A DNA stretch of 64,000 nt from Mesorhizobium sp. B2-3-4 (GCF_006442315.1 NZ_VFVY01000025.1:1-64000); one strand, 5' to 3'. Shown: positions 50,403 through 58,881, counted from the stretch's first letter. The notes: a model not told the origin generated them from the sequence alone. Numbers and translations: made by a program.

Positions 50403-52430
50403 GTGGCGGCATCGTTTCGGCCTGATATACAGGGCTTGCGCGCATTGGCGGTCGGCGGCGTCGTCGCCTATCATTTCGGCCTCACCGCGCTCCCCGGCGG
50501 CTTTGCCGGCGTCGACATCTTCTTCGTCATTTCCGGCTGGCTGATCACGACGCATCTGATGGGCGAGATCGGCGAGACCGGCCGGCTCGACCTCTGGCGC
50601 TTCTATGCCAGGCGCGCCCGGCGGCTGCTGCCGGCCGCCATCTTCGTCATCGTTGTGACGCTCGCCGCCGGCTATTTCATCCTGGCGCCGCAGGAACAGG
50701 CGCTCTATTCGCGCGGCGCCATGTTTGCCGCGGCCTACACCATCAATCTGTGGCTGCTGCGCTGGTCGTTCGACTATTTCGCCGCCGATGCCTTGAGCAA
50801 CCCCTTCATCCACTTCTGGTCGCTATCGGTGGAGGAGCAGTTCTACCTGGTCTGGCCGGCGCTGCTGGTGTTCGCCGCCTGGCTGCATCGGGGCCGGGCC
50901 ATGACGGTCGCCGTGATCGGCATCGTCGGCCTCGCCTCCTTCGCCGCCTGCCTGTGGCTCACCAGCCTTTCGCCGGCCTGGGCTTTCTACTTCTCGCCGC
51001 TGCGTGCCTGGGAATTCGCCGCCGGCGGTCTGGCGACATTCGCCGCGCCGGCCCTTTGGCGAGACCGGACCTGGCTGCGGGCCATGCAGGGCTGGCTCGG
51101 CCTGGCGCTGATCGCCGTCGCCTATCTCACCTTGAGCGAAGACCTGCCCTTCCCCGGCTGGTACGCGCTGCTGCCGGTCGCCGGCACCGTGCTGGTGCTG
51201 CTGAGCGGCGCCGGCGCACAAGGCGACGTGCCGGGCGTGTCCCGCTGGCCGGCCCTGGCGCCAGCCGCCCTGCTGTCGCTGGCGCCCCTGCAACGGATCG
51301 GCACGCTCTCCTATTCGCTCTATCTCTGGCACTGGCCCGTCATCGTCTATGCCGGGATGCTGGAGCCGAACCTCGGCGTGGCGCAGCGCATCGGTTGCGC
51401 CGTGCTGGCGCTGGTCCTGTCGGCGGCCACCTACCGTCTGATCGAAAATCCGGCGCGGCGCGGCGATTGGCTGGCCGGCACCTTGCGGACCCTGCGCTTC
51501 AGTGCCGGCGCTGGCGCAAAACCGCTTCGGCTTTTTCCCGGGCTTGCCCTTGCCCCCGCGCTTGTGCTGACCGCCGCCGGCGTGGCGGCCGCCTATGCCA
51601 ACGCGCATCTGGCCACGCGCAACATCGACCCCGCCCAGCGCGGCATCGAAGCGGCGGCCGAACAGCCCTCCATCGCGCGCGCCACCGACAAGAACTGCCT
51701 GCTCGACTTCCACACGGTGAAGCCCAAACCCTGCACCTTCGGGCCGGCCGACGCCGCCCACACCATCGTGCTGTTCGGCGATTCGCATGCCGACCACTGG
51801 TCGACGCCGCTGGTCGAGGCGGCAAGCCGCAACGACACCAAAGTGGTCACCTATCTCAAATCCTCGTGCCGCGCCTCGCGGCTGTCGACCTTCAACACCG
51901 TGCTCAAGCGCGACTACACCGAATGCGACGCCTGGCGCGAACAGGCGATATCGGACATCATCGCCCGCAAGCCGCGCCTGGTGGTGATCTCGGAATTCTC
52001 GATCGGCAACCTGACCCGCGACATGCCGGCCGCCAGCCGCAAGGCAGAGACCGCGCGCTGGCAGGCCGGCCTGCGCTCCACATTACAAGCCTTCAGCCGG
52101 GCCGGCGTCGAGACGGCTGTCATCCGCGACACGCCGATCGCCAACAGCTTCGCCGATTCCTGCGTTGCCCGCGCTCTGTGGTGGCGCGAGGCGCCGTCGC
52201 TGTGCGACACGCCGAGGGCCGAGGCCGCCAATGACGGTGTCGCCGCGCAAGAGCGCGCGGTGGTGAACAGCGTTCCCGACACGCTCTACGTCGACCTCAC
52301 CGACCGCTTCTGCAACAGCGCCACCTGCCACGTCTTCATCGGCGGCAGGCTCGCATTCAGGGACAGGCACCATCTGGCGACGGCGTTTGCCGAAACGCTG
52401 GAAGGACCGCTGGAAAAGGCGCTGTTTTAA
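50403..52430 (+). CDS. OafA/YrhL-type membrane acyltransferase with SGNH domain
   Basis: GTG 50403, preceded by GAGGGA, gives 675 residues; the frame open to 50304 has no ribosome site. The acyltransferase-3 domain spans about 1-350 with some ten membrane helices, starting FRPDIQGLRALAVGGVVAYH (catalytic His) and containing FWSLSVEEQFYLVWP. A periplasmic SGNH-type domain follows from about 430 (LFGDSHADHW). Such fusions O-acetylate extracellular polysaccharides, lipopolysaccharide or peptidoglycan. The target is unknown; the exopolysaccharide made from the 10-25 kb locus is one candidate. Confidence 0.92.
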   Translation: MAASFRPDIQGLRALAVGGVVAYHFGLTALPGGFAGVDIFFVISGWLITTHLMGEIGETGRLDLWRFYARRARRLLPAAIFVIVVTLAAGYFILAPQEQALYSRGAMFAAAYTINLWLLRWSFDYFAADALSNPFIHFWSLSVEEQFYLVWPALLVFAAWLHRGRAMTVAVIGIVGLASFAACLWLTSLSPAWAFYFSPLRAWEFAAGGLATFAAPALWRDRTWLRAMQGWLGLALIAVAYLTLSEDLPFPGWYALLPVAGTVLVLLSGAGAQGDVPGVSRWPALAPAALLSLAPLQRIGTLSYSLYLWHWPVIVYAGMLEPNLGVAQRIGCAVLALVLSAATYRLIENPARRGDWLAGTLRTLRFSAGAGAKPLRLFPGLALAPALVLTAAGVAAAYANAHLATRNIDPAQRGIEAAAEQPSIARATDKNCLLDFHTVKPKPCTFGPADAAHTIVLFGDSHADHWSTPLVEAASRNDTKVVTYLKSSCRASRLSTFNTVLKRDYTECDAWREQAISDIIARKPRLVVISEFSIGNLTRDMPAASRKAETARWQAGLRSTLQAFSRAGVETAVIRDTPIANSFADSCVARALWWREAPSLCDTPRAEAANDGVAAQERAVVNSVPDTLYVDLTDRFCNSATCHVFIGGRLAFRDRHHLATAFAETLEGPLEKALF

Positions 52431-52439
52431 CGGATTACC

Positions 52440-52520
52440 TTCCTTCGCCCGTTCACGGGAGAAGGTCGACCCTCCGTGGCCGCAGGGCAGCGAGGGACGG
52501 GCAGGCGGATAAGGGATAGC
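52440..52520. repeat. Palindromic intergenic element (RIME/REP-like), one half
   Basis: CTTCGCCCGTTCACGGGAGAAG forms a hairpin near 52443-52464, followed by a segment with GCAGGCGGATAAGGGA. The same hairpin plus GGCGGATAAGGGG-type segment recurs at 61124-61324. It resembles the short palindromic mosaic elements known in rhizobial intergenic regions. Confidence 0.6.
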
Positions 52521-52540
52521 GCGACGTTCCCAGTACTCGC

Positions 52541-53401
52541 CTAGCCAACCCCGGCCAGATCAGCCACATAGCGTTCCAGCGTCACCTTTCCGCGCTCGGG
52601 CCTGGTCGACGGATCGTAGGTCGTGTCCACGGTCACCTCCGTCATGCGCGCATAGGATTGGGCTGCCGCCGGCGAAAAACCCATCTCCTCGAACGCCTCG
52701 ACCCAATGTCCGCGGGGCGTCGAGACCACGTGAACCTGCCGGCCGAGCGCCTCGCCAAAGGCCGACGCGACATCCCCGGCGGTATAGCGCGAGGGTCCTT
52801 CGACATGATGCAGCCCATTCTTTTGCGCCGGCTCCATCAGCAGGCGCGCCGCCGCCTCGCCGAGGTCGCGTGGCGCCACCATGGGCAGTTCGAAATCCAC
52901 GGGCAAAAGCGTGTTGACCACGCCGTCGCGCCGCGCCGTCTCCAGCGAGGCGTCCCAGTTGCTCATGTAATAGGCCGCACGGATGATGCTGGCCGGGATC
53001 GCCTGGCGATGCAGCTTCTCTTCCAGCCCATGCAGGACGGTGAGATCGCCGGCCCGTTCGCCCGCATGCGCGCCATAGGCGGATTCCGCGACCACTTTCT
53101 CCAGCCCCGAACCGTCCAGCGCGGCAATGATGGCGTCCACGGTCCGGCGCTCCTCGGCATCCGTGTCGGTGGAAGGATCGGCCGGCGGATTGAGCAGGAA
53201 CGCCCGCCTGCCGCGCCTGAACACGCCGCGCAGCGCCTCGACATCGAGCACGTCGGCCACCGCCACCTCGGCCCCTTGCGCGGCCAGGGGCGCCGCCTTG
53301 GCCGCATCGCGCGTCACCACCGTCACCGGTTCGCCCTGCCGCAGGAGCGCTGCTGCCGCCGCCGAGCCGACATGCCCGGTGCCTCCGAGAATGATGTGCA
53401 T
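52541..53401 (-). CDS. NmrA/atypical SDR NAD(P)-binding protein
   Basis: With ATG 53401, preceded by GGGAGAT, the product is 286 residues. The nucleotide-binding motif is IILGGTGHVGSAAAAALLRQ near residues 4-23, followed by VTVVTRDAAKA. ERAGDLTVLHGLEEKLHRQ and IIRAAYYMSNW fit the NmrA/atypical short-chain dehydrogenase group. Members bind NAD(P) and act as oxidoreductases or redox sensors. It lacks the YxxxK catalytic pair of typical SDRs. It stands alone, with a repeat element after its stop. Confidence 0.88.
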   Translation of the reverse strand: MHIILGGTGHVGSAAAAALLRQGEPVTVVTRDAAKAAPLAAQGAEVAVADVLDVEALRGVFRRGRRAFLLNPPADPSTDTDAEERRTVDAIIAALDGSGLEKVVAESAYGAHAGERAGDLTVLHGLEEKLHRQAIPASIIRAAYYMSNWDASLETARRDGVVNTLLPVDFELPMVAPRDLGEAAARLLMEPAQKNGLHHVEGPSRYTAGDVASAFGEALGRQVHVVSTPRGHWVEAFEEMGFSPAAAQSYARMTEVTVDTTYDPSTRPERGKVTLERYVADLAGVG

Positions 53402-53610
53402 GGTTCCATCTCCCGTGTCTGTTTCCATGGCGAGGTAATGGCTGGCGGCGGCCAAGGTTCAAAACCGGGTTCACCATGCTGACAGGTACGGCCATGCACC
53501 GTCCCGCAGCGAGGCTCGGGCATGCTGCCGGAAACCAGGGATTCCACGATTTATGGGAACAGGGCCGTGGCCGCGACGTTTATTAGGCAGACCTAAAGAA
53601 GGAGGCTGTC

Positions 53611-53904
53611 ATGAAAAAACTCTTGCTGGCATCCGTGATCGCGGTCGCCTCGGCGGCGGCGATGATCGCCCCCGCAGACGCCCGCAGCCACGTCTTCATC
53701 GGCATCGGCGGCTATGACAACTATTACGGCAACGACTATTACGATGGGACCTATGGCGGCCGCTACGTCTATAGTCCCTACGACACCTATGACGACGGCT
53801 ACAGGCCGCGTTATTTCCACCGGCACCACCGTTGCCACCTTGAGCTGGTGACGCACTGGCGCCATCACCACAGGATCACAGAGGAAATCCGCGTCTGCGG
53901 ATAA
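53611..53904 (+). CDS. Small exported Tyr/Gly/His-rich protein (97 aa)
   Basis: ATG 53611 has an excellent ribosome site (AGAAGGAGGC). The 97-residue product has a signal peptide (MKKLLLASVIAVASAAAMIA, cleaved after about residue 24). The mature part is rich in Tyr, Gly, Asp and Arg (NYYGNDYYDGTYGGRY) and ends with several His (HRHHRCHLE, HWRHHHR). Two cysteines near 75 and 96 could pair. Such proteins are common in rhizobia and of unknown function; metal binding is suggested by the His-rich end only. Confidence 0.78.
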   Translation: MKKLLLASVIAVASAAAMIAPADARSHVFIGIGGYDNYYGNDYYDGTYGGRYVYSPYDTYDDGYRPRYFHRHHRCHLELVTHWRHHHRITEEIRVCG

Positions 53905-53961
53905 TCCGATGTCATGAAACTGGTCCGGCCGGCATCGCCGGCCGGACCATCGCCCCGCCCC

Positions 53962-54552
53962 TCACCGCCCCATCATCATCCCGTAGTGCACGGCCAGCAG
54001 GTCCAGCCCTACCTTCAACAGCTTCGTCACCACATCGCGGCTCTCACCGTCCTGCTCGGCCACGGTCTTGACCGGCTGCTCCAGGCAGCAGACCTTGCGC
54101 ACCACCGCCGCCACGTCCCAATGTCCGAGCGCGCGTGTCGCGGCGGCGTGGGCGCGGCCGGCGTTGAGCACGCTGTCGGCGATGCCGCCGGTGCGGCCGC
54201 CGTCGACGCGCTCGGTCCAGCGCATCGGCTTGATGTCGGCCTGCTGGCTGCGCTGGAAATGCTCTCGGTAGCGCAGGCCGGCCTCGCGCTGCTGGCGCGA
54301 CAGCGAGGTGATGCCGACGAGCGGATCGACATTGCGCACCCGCACGATGCCGCCGGTGGAGGTGTGACCGTCATTCGACACCTCGTAGACGCGCCGCGCC
54401 TCTGCCGTGCCCGGTGTCAGCCGCTTGCGGCCGAAGGCGTCCTCCCTGAGGGCGAAATCATGGCCGACCTCGCGGCGGATGCGCACCTGCTCGGCCTCGC
54501 CTTCCGGCAGCTTGGGCGCCTGCGGCCTGGTGGGTCTGGTTTTTCTCGGCAT
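53962..54552 (-). CDS. DUF6456-like protein
   Basis: ATG 54552 has a nearly perfect ribosome site (AAGGAGGCACC). The product is 196 residues: a basic Pro/Arg-rich N-terminus, then about residues 85-190 matching the pattern of DUF6456 domains of alphaproteobacterial regulators (AGLRYREHFQRSQ, ALGHWDVAAVVRKVCCLEQP, RDVVTKLLKVGLDLLAVHYG). Function is unknown; in relatives this domain follows a helix-turn-helix. It is the last gene of a leftward group with a DUF1376 gene, suggesting a phage-derived regulatory segment. Confidence 0.72.
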   Translation of the reverse strand: MPRKTRPTRPQAPKLPEGEAEQVRIRREVGHDFALREDAFGRKRLTPGTAEARRVYEVSNDGHTSTGGIVRVRNVDPLVGITSLSRQQREAGLRYREHFQRSQQADIKPMRWTERVDGGRTGGIADSVLNAGRAHAAATRALGHWDVAAVVRKVCCLEQPVKTVAEQDGESRDVVTKLLKVGLDLLAVHYGMMMGR

Positions 54553-54609
54553 GGTGCCTCCTTGCGTTGGGTACGGTGTTTTTTTTAAAAGGCCGGCTAT
54601 CGAGGGCAG

Positions 54610-54915
54610 TCATTCTGCCGCGTGCCTGGCGGGCACTTGCGCACCTCTTCTCGCCAGCAATTCCCGCATCACGCGCCGCTCGCGCACTTCGATGCAGAGC
54701 TGCGCGCTCGACGGGCAGAATTGCGCGTTGCCGCTTCTCACCTCGCCGCGCACGAAGCGCTGGATGGCGGCCTTGAGGTCGGCAAGCTCGGCATCGCTGA
54801 CTGCGCCGAGATAGCCGCGCATCTGCATCTCGACATCAGTCAGGGCGGATTGCGGGAAGCATGAGAACATCGCCGCCAGCGCCTTCGTCGCCTGCTGCAG
54901 TTCGGCTGCCGTCAT
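54610..54915 (-). CDS. Small hypothetical protein of the phage-like segment (101 aa)
   Basis: With ATG 54915 (GAGGAGATCC upstream) the product is 101 residues. It begins MTAAELQQATKALAAMFSCF and has a helical pattern ending in basic residues (RERRVMRELLARRG). The start lies inside the upstream DUF1376 gene, overlapping by 80 bases in another frame, a large but not rare overlap in phage gene blocks. No family is recognised. The two genes are probably translated from the same message. Confidence 0.62.
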   Translation of the reverse strand: MTAAELQQATKALAAMFSCFPQSALTDVEMQMRGYLGAVSDAELADLKAAIQRFVRGEVRSGNAQFCPSSAQLCIEVRERRVMRELLARRGAQVPARHAAE

Positions 54916-55507
54916 GTCCGCGGATCTCCTCGATGATGGTGTTGGCGGCGTCGCTATGGGTTTTAGGCCTGACCCAGCCGGGGGGCTTTCTGGAGCGGCT
55001 GTTGCCATGCCCGGCCGAAATGCCCCTGCCGCTGTCGTCCTGTCCAACCGCGACCCCCACGCTTTCGCGCGCCCCGCGCGCTGAAAAAGCGAAGGCTTTT
55101 TCCATCTGGTTTCTGGATTCTGGAGAATGCCGCGCCAAAACATCGGCATTTGCCCTGGCATGCGCCTTTGTTTTCAAGGCGGTGGCGGCCCCGCCGCGCG
55201 CGCCGGCGGCCGCCCTCGCCTCGCTCTTCAGTTGTGCCTTGCGCAACTCCCTGGTCAGCCTTTTATGGCCGATCTCGCCGCCCTTGCGCTCGAAGAAGCA
55301 AAGCAGCTCGGCGCTGATCGCCCGCCATCGTTTCAGAGGCAGCCGCGCTACGCGCGCCAGCCTGGCATCGTCGTCAGGCAAGGTCCCGCCGGCGTTCCAC
55401 ATGGCCATCAGAAGCAGCATGTAGGCGCCGATCTGCTCGGTCGAGAGCTGCAGCGTGTCGCCGACGAAATCGGAGACGTAGAGCTGCATGAAGGGCCGTT
55501 CGCTCAT
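54836..55507 (-). CDS. DUF1376 protein (phage replication type)
   Basis: With ATG 55507 (GGAGCGCGGC upstream) the product is 223 residues. The first 90 residues match DUF1376: MQLYVSDFVGDTLQLSTEQI, GAYMLLLMAMWNAGG, LPDDDARLARVARLPLKRW. This domain is common at the N-terminus of replication-type proteins in prophages of Proteobacteria. The rest is low-complexity, basic and Gly/Ala/Ser-rich. It heads the leftward phage-like group. No helicase or integrase gene is nearby, so this is probably a remnant. Confidence 0.82.
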   Translation of the reverse strand: MSERPFMQLYVSDFVGDTLQLSTEQIGAYMLLLMAMWNAGGTLPDDDARLARVARLPLKRWRAISAELLCFFERKGGEIGHKRLTRELRKAQLKSEARAAAGARGGAATALKTKAHARANADVLARHSPESRNQMEKAFAFSARGARESVGVAVGQDDSGRGISAGHGNSRSRKPPGWVRPKTHSDAANTIIEEIRGHDGSRTAAGDEGAGGDVLMLPAIRPD

Positions 55508-55599
55508 GCCGCGCTCCACGCTGTGCTTCCATCCTGGCTAATGGAACCAGCCATTGGTCCGGACGTTGTGACGCGTCCATGCCAAGGAGAAAACTGCCG

Positions 55600-55881
55600 A
55601 TGACGGCCTTCATGCCGGTGACCCTGCGCTTTTGCGACAACAAGACCATGCTGGTCGGCTCGGTGGCCGACGCGGCAATCGCGCTTCGTCAGCAATGGCC
55701 CGACAAGGCCGCGCCGGCCTATCTCGACGCCGCCCGCCTTGTCGGCCTCGCGGTCGAGGGCACATGCTGCCCGCGCCCGGCATTCGAAGCCTTCCGCGAC
55801 GCGGCCAGGCAACAGGGAATATTGGTGGCCAGGCCAAGAAGCCGCGCGCATGACTGGCTCGACGCCGCGGCCAGCCCCTGA
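55600..55881 (+). CDS. DUF982 protein, copy 1 (93 aa)
   Basis: ATG 55600 has CAAGGAGAAA about 9 bases upstream. The product is 93 residues with the DUF982 pattern (VTLRFCDNKTMLVGSVADAA, followed by QQWPDKAAPAYLDAARL and AFRDAARQQGILV). The family is small, specific to rhizobia and relatives, and of unknown function. A second, divergent DUF982 gene follows 84 bases later in the same direction. They lie between leftward phage-like genes and the GcrA-like gene. Confidence 0.8.
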   Translation: MTAFMPVTLRFCDNKTMLVGSVADAAIALRQQWPDKAAPAYLDAARLVGLAVEGTCCPRPAFEAFRDAARQQGILVARPRSRAHDWLDAAASP

Positions 55882-55965
55882 AACGGCGGCGATGCAACCG
55901 CCTGCCGGCCTTGTGCGTTTATGAGCGTCGGCTTGAAAGCCGCGCCTGGACCGGAGGTGAACGCC

Positions 55966-56283
55966 GTGGGTACCATGAAAACCGGAGTGCCGCTCAAAGT
56001 GTCCCTCGACGGGCATGTCGAGGAGATCGACAACGTCAGTGATGCCGCCGATTTCCTGCAGCGCTGGCCGATCGAGCGGCGGGGCCATGTCTACCGCAGC
56101 GCGCTCAACGCCTGCAGTGCGGCCATCGCCGCGCAGATCTCGCAATCGGATGCGATAAAAGTGTTCACCGGATTTGCCCGTGTCACCGGCATCCTGGTTG
56201 CCCCGGCCGGCCCCGATATGATGCTGGAAGCGCGCACGGTGCAGAGCCGGATGCCCAAACAGGGCCGGCAGATGCCGAAATAG
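55966..56283 (+). CDS. DUF982 protein, copy 2 (105 aa)
   Basis: GTG 55966 follows GGAGG at eight bases, so it is preferred over ATG 55975 (no ribosome site) or ATG 55921. The product has about 105 residues: VPLKVSLDGHVEEIDNVSDA, FLQRWPIERRGHVYRSALNA and FTGFARVTGILVAP align with copy 1 and with DUF982. The C-terminus is basic and Met/Gln-rich. Function unknown. Tandem DUF982 genes are frequent in rhizobia. Confidence 0.78.
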   Translation: MGTMKTGVPLKVSLDGHVEEIDNVSDAADFLQRWPIERRGHVYRSALNACSAAIAAQISQSDAIKVFTGFARVTGILVAPAGPDMMLEARTVQSRMPKQGRQMPK

Positions 56284-56289
56284 GCCAAG

Positions 56290-56430
56290 CGTCTTTCTCC
56301 ACGTCACCATATGGCGAGAAATGTCCAATTCACCCCCCGTGGCCGCAACCCGGCCGCGAAGGACGGGCAGGGCAATGAGAGGCGGCGGCGCCGCTTCGGC
56401 AAGTGGCATCCGAATGAGATGCTTGACGTT
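56290..56430. repeat. Decayed palindromic intergenic element
   Basis: CTTTCTCC...GCGAGAAA-type arms and the segment CGCCGCTTCGGCAAGTGGC (about 56388-56406) resemble parts of the element at 61124-61324 (CGCCAGCGCTTCGGTAAGTGG). It lies between the DUF982 and GcrA-like genes and carries no gene. Confidence 0.45.
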
Positions 56431-56477
56431 TGATCCCGCCATGTCAGCGCTTCCCTCATCCGCCTGCCGGCAAGCTC

Positions 56478-57125
56478 TCATTGACAAACACGGCGCTGGA
56501 AACGCCCCTGGTGGTAGCTGCAGTAGCTTTTCAGCGCCCTGGTGCGCATGCCGCAGCACAGCATGTCCTGGCCAGGCCGCTCGCTTTGCGGGTCTTCCTC
56601 GAGCGTCAGGTCGAGCGGCGCGCGGCAGCGGTCGAACAGGCAGTCGATGAAGCGCATCGCCACGCCATGCGGCTGCCGGCCGATCGGACCGCGCGGCTGC
56701 ACCGGCGGCTCGAAACGATAGGTTTGACCATCGGCGACCAGCACGCCCGCCTCGCGCCGGACAGGCCGGGACCGGGCGGGCGGCAGGTTCCGCTTCAACC
56801 GGCCGGCGGACTTGCCTGGCACCACCGGCGACGAGGCGGCGCCCCCACGGCTGGTGGCGCCCTGCATCTTGCCGGCGCCTTTCCGTTCGACCTTGGCGGT
56901 GCGGCCCGCTTTGGCCAGCGCCGTATGGTCCCCCGGCAGGCCCTTGCCGTTGGCAAAGCCAATCGCGCCCAGCATGGCGTTGCGGTGGACGATGCCGATA
57001 ATGGCATTGCGGGACACCGGGGCCCCGCGCCGGGCGCTGAACGCCGCCGCGATCCTCGATGCCGAAAGCCCGTCCCTCAGCCAGCCGGCGATCGCCTGTA
57101 TCTCACTGTCGCTGTAGCTTGCCAT
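56478..57125 (-). CDS. GcrA-like cell-cycle regulator homolog
   Basis: With ATG 57125 (GGAG six bases upstream) the product is 215 residues. The N-terminus has the GcrA helix-turn-helix: SDSEIQAIAGWLRDGLSASR, then VSRNAIIGIVHRNAMLG. A basic, Lys/Arg/Pro-rich linker follows. The C-terminus has the Cys-rich GcrA motif (FDRCRAPLD, MLCCGMRTRALKSYCSYHQG). GcrA binds sigma-70 and activates promoters with methylated GANTC sites. It sits in a phage-like region, so it is probably an accessory or phage-borne copy rather than the core regulator. The frame is open far upstream, but that part is Pro/Arg-rich and lacks family features. Confidence 0.82.
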   Translation of the reverse strand: MASYSDSEIQAIAGWLRDGLSASRIAAAFSARRGAPVSRNAIIGIVHRNAMLGAIGFANGKGLPGDHTALAKAGRTAKVERKGAGKMQGATSRGGAASSPVVPGKSAGRLKRNLPPARSRPVRREAGVLVADGQTYRFEPPVQPRGPIGRQPHGVAMRFIDCLFDRCRAPLDLTLEEDPQSERPGQDMLCCGMRTRALKSYCSYHQGRFQRRVCQ

Positions 57126-57261
57126 GTCGTCTCCATTGCGCGGCCGGCGGCGGCCGCGCACGGCGCCGTCGGGCAAGCGTCGGGTTTTGCCCGCGGCGCC
57201 ATCGGCGCTGCCGGGACTGGTCTGGCCTGTCGGCCGTTGGGATTTCCTGCGGTTGGGCGGT

Positions 57262-57585
57262 TCAGCCCGGCCGGCTGGTGCGGCCAGGGGCGCAAACCGC
57301 CCTGCCCTTTGTCGGCTCGTCAGGGATGCCGTCCCGCGTCCGGATCGGAAAACGGCAGCCGGTTGGGCGGGATTGGGGGCCGGAGCCGCGGGGAGCGGCG
57401 GCTCCGGCCGTTCCGGCCGCCGGTGACGGGCGAACCGGACGCGAGGCCGATGCGTCAAGGCGATCGGCTTCGCGCGTCGCCCGGGCCGGGGAGGAGGACG
57501 GCCGGGGCGGAAGGGAAAGGACGTCGGCATCCGGCAAGATCGGCCTGGAGGCGCTGTCGACTCTGAAGGGGTTGAGCTTTTGCAT
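57262..57585 (-). CDS. Possible Pro/Arg/Ser-rich small protein (107 aa)
   Basis: ATG 57585 opens a 107-residue frame beginning MQKLNPFRVDSASRPILPDA, low in complexity and rich in Pro, Arg and Ser. There is no ribosome site, but the 18-bp element at 57592-57609 ends seven bases before the ATG, so a leaderless message is conceivable. The composition is also that of a random frame in GC-rich DNA. It fills the 465-base stretch between the GcrA-like gene and the repressor, where nothing else is supported. Confidence 0.3.
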   Translation of the reverse strand: MQKLNPFRVDSASRPILPDADVLSLPPRPSSSPARATREADRLDASASRPVRPSPAAGTAGAAAPRGSGPQSRPTGCRFPIRTRDGIPDEPTKGRAVCAPGRTSRPG

Positions 57586-57591
57586 GAGGTG

Positions 57592-57609
57592 ATATAAGCA
57601 TAACTCAAA
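57592..57609 (-). promoter_or_regulatory. 18-bp shared element, copy 1
   Basis: Read on the minus strand it is TTTGAGTTATGCTTATAT. An identical copy, in opposite orientation, is at 58805-58822. It lies between the leftward GcrA-side genes and the rightward S24 repressor gene. It could be a repressor operator, a promoter -10 region (TTATAT), or both. Confidence 0.7.
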
Positions 57610-57667
57610 AATTGATGCAAGCCATTCTTTCATGGACGGAAGCAAGACTTGTCGATCACATGAGGCC

Positions 57668-58363
57668 ATGGTGAAAACGCAACTGTCGATCAGGGTCGGA
57701 GCCGCGATCCGCCAGGCCCGCAAGCAGCGCGGCCTGGTCATGCGCCACATCGCCGAGCACAACGACACCGATGTCGCCGCCGTCGGAAATTGGGAAACCG
57801 GGCGCAACCTGCCCAAGACCGAGAACCTTTTGAAGACCGCCGCCTTCCTGCGCGTCGACCCGGTCGCGCTCGGCCAAGGGCAAGTCGTCTTTCTCGACGA
57901 TGCCGGCCCGGTGGCGGATGCCGAGATCGTCACCGATGCCGGCCCCTTGCCGGCCGGAGCGATGGATATTCCGGTGCTGGGCGCCGCGGTCGGCGGCGAT
58001 GACGGCGACTTCACCCTCAACGGCGAGACGGCCGGCTACGTCCAGCGCCCGCCGGGCGTGCGCAGCCTGCCGAAAGTGTTCGCTCTGCATGTGCTGTCGG
58101 ATTCCATGGTGCCGCGCTACGAGCCCGGCGACATGATCTATTGCGGCGGCCGCGACGCCGTGCCGGGCGACCATGTGGTGATCGAGACCTTTCCGGAAGA
58201 AAACGAGAAAAACGGCAAGGCCTTCATCAAGAAACTGGTCCGGCGCACGGCGGGCGAACTGGTGGTCGAGCAATACAATCCGCCCAGGACGATCACCTTC
58301 AACCGCTACGCCATCAAGCAGGTCTGGCGCGTCATCCCGCTGAAGGAACTGCTGGGCTATTAG
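57668..58363 (+). CDS. XRE/S24 LexA-like repressor
   Basis: From ATG 57668 the product is 231 residues; ATG 57632 would add 12. An XRE helix-turn-helix lies at about 8-65 (IRQARKQRGLVMRHIAEHND, AAVGNWETGRNLPKTENLLK). The C-terminal S24 domain has the Ser in SDSMVPRYEPGDMIY and the Lys in KAFIKKLVRR, the catalytic dyad of self-cleaving repressors. Such proteins keep prophage genes silent until DNA damage. Two copies of an 18-bp element flank it (57592-57609 and 58805-58822), in the promoter regions to each side, fitting the idea of repressor sites. Confidence 0.88.
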   Translation: MVKTQLSIRVGAAIRQARKQRGLVMRHIAEHNDTDVAAVGNWETGRNLPKTENLLKTAAFLRVDPVALGQGQVVFLDDAGPVADAEIVTDAGPLPAGAMDIPVLGAAVGGDDGDFTLNGETAGYVQRPPGVRSLPKVFALHVLSDSMVPRYEPGDMIYCGGRDAVPGDHVVIETFPEENEKNGKAFIKKLVRRTAGELVVEQYNPPRTITFNRYAIKQVWRVIPLKELLGY

Positions 58364-58416
58364 GGCCGAGACGCTTCCCCTTGCGGGAGAAGGAAGAACC
58401 CGGCCCTCAAGCCCGC

Positions 58417-58701
58417 CTAACCCGCCTCGCGATCGCTCAGCATCCGCGCCTCGGTGCGCACGCGCTGGCGTTCGTCGATAAAGGCGGCCTGGATCGAGAT
58501 CGCCGTGCCCGGCAGCCCGTCGTCGCGACAGGCCGAGCACACGATGCGGCCCGACAGCGCGGCCAGCGGCGTGTTGCCGTTCACCCCGAAGCGCTTCAAC
58601 TGATCGGGCCGCCACCACCTGTTGCGGCCGCAATCGGCGCACTCGACCGACAGCGAGGCGACCTGCGCGATCACTGCTTCCCTGCCCGGCAACGCCATCA
58701 T
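58417..58701 (-). CDS. Small zinc-ribbon-like protein (94 aa)
   Basis: ATG 58701 or the next ATG 58698, preceded by AGGACAGG, gives 94 residues. CADC near 21-24 and CSAC near 55-58 form two Cys pairs, as in a zinc ribbon (VECADCGRNRWWRPDQLKRF, IVCSACRDDG). The C-terminus is basic. Such small proteins are common in prophages and may bind DNA or nucleotides; none can be named. It is divergent from the 58882 gene, with the second 18-bp element between them. Confidence 0.7.
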   Translation of the reverse strand: MMALPGREAVIAQVASLSVECADCGRNRWWRPDQLKRFGVNGNTPLAALSGRIVCSACRDDGLPGTAISIQAAFIDERQRVRTEARMLSDREAG

Positions 58702-58804
58702 CCCCTGTCCTTTTGTTTCTGATTTGTTCCTATCTTCCCGTGTTTTGAAGCGGGAGTCGAGTCGCAGTTTTCAACCCTCTTCAATAGTCTCTCTTTTATG
58801 TCTA

Positions 58805-58822
58805 TTTGAGTTATGCTTATAT
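58805..58822 (+). promoter_or_regulatory. 18-bp shared element, copy 2
   Basis: TTTGAGTTATGCTTATAT on the plus strand, exactly the reverse complement of the plus-strand sequence at 57592-57609. It lies 60 bases upstream of the 58882 start and reads toward that gene. Confidence 0.7.
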
Positions 58823-58881
58823 ATGACTTGCAAAATGTGAGTCGGCGCGGAACTGCCCGCGCCCCGGACGCGGGAGAAAGA

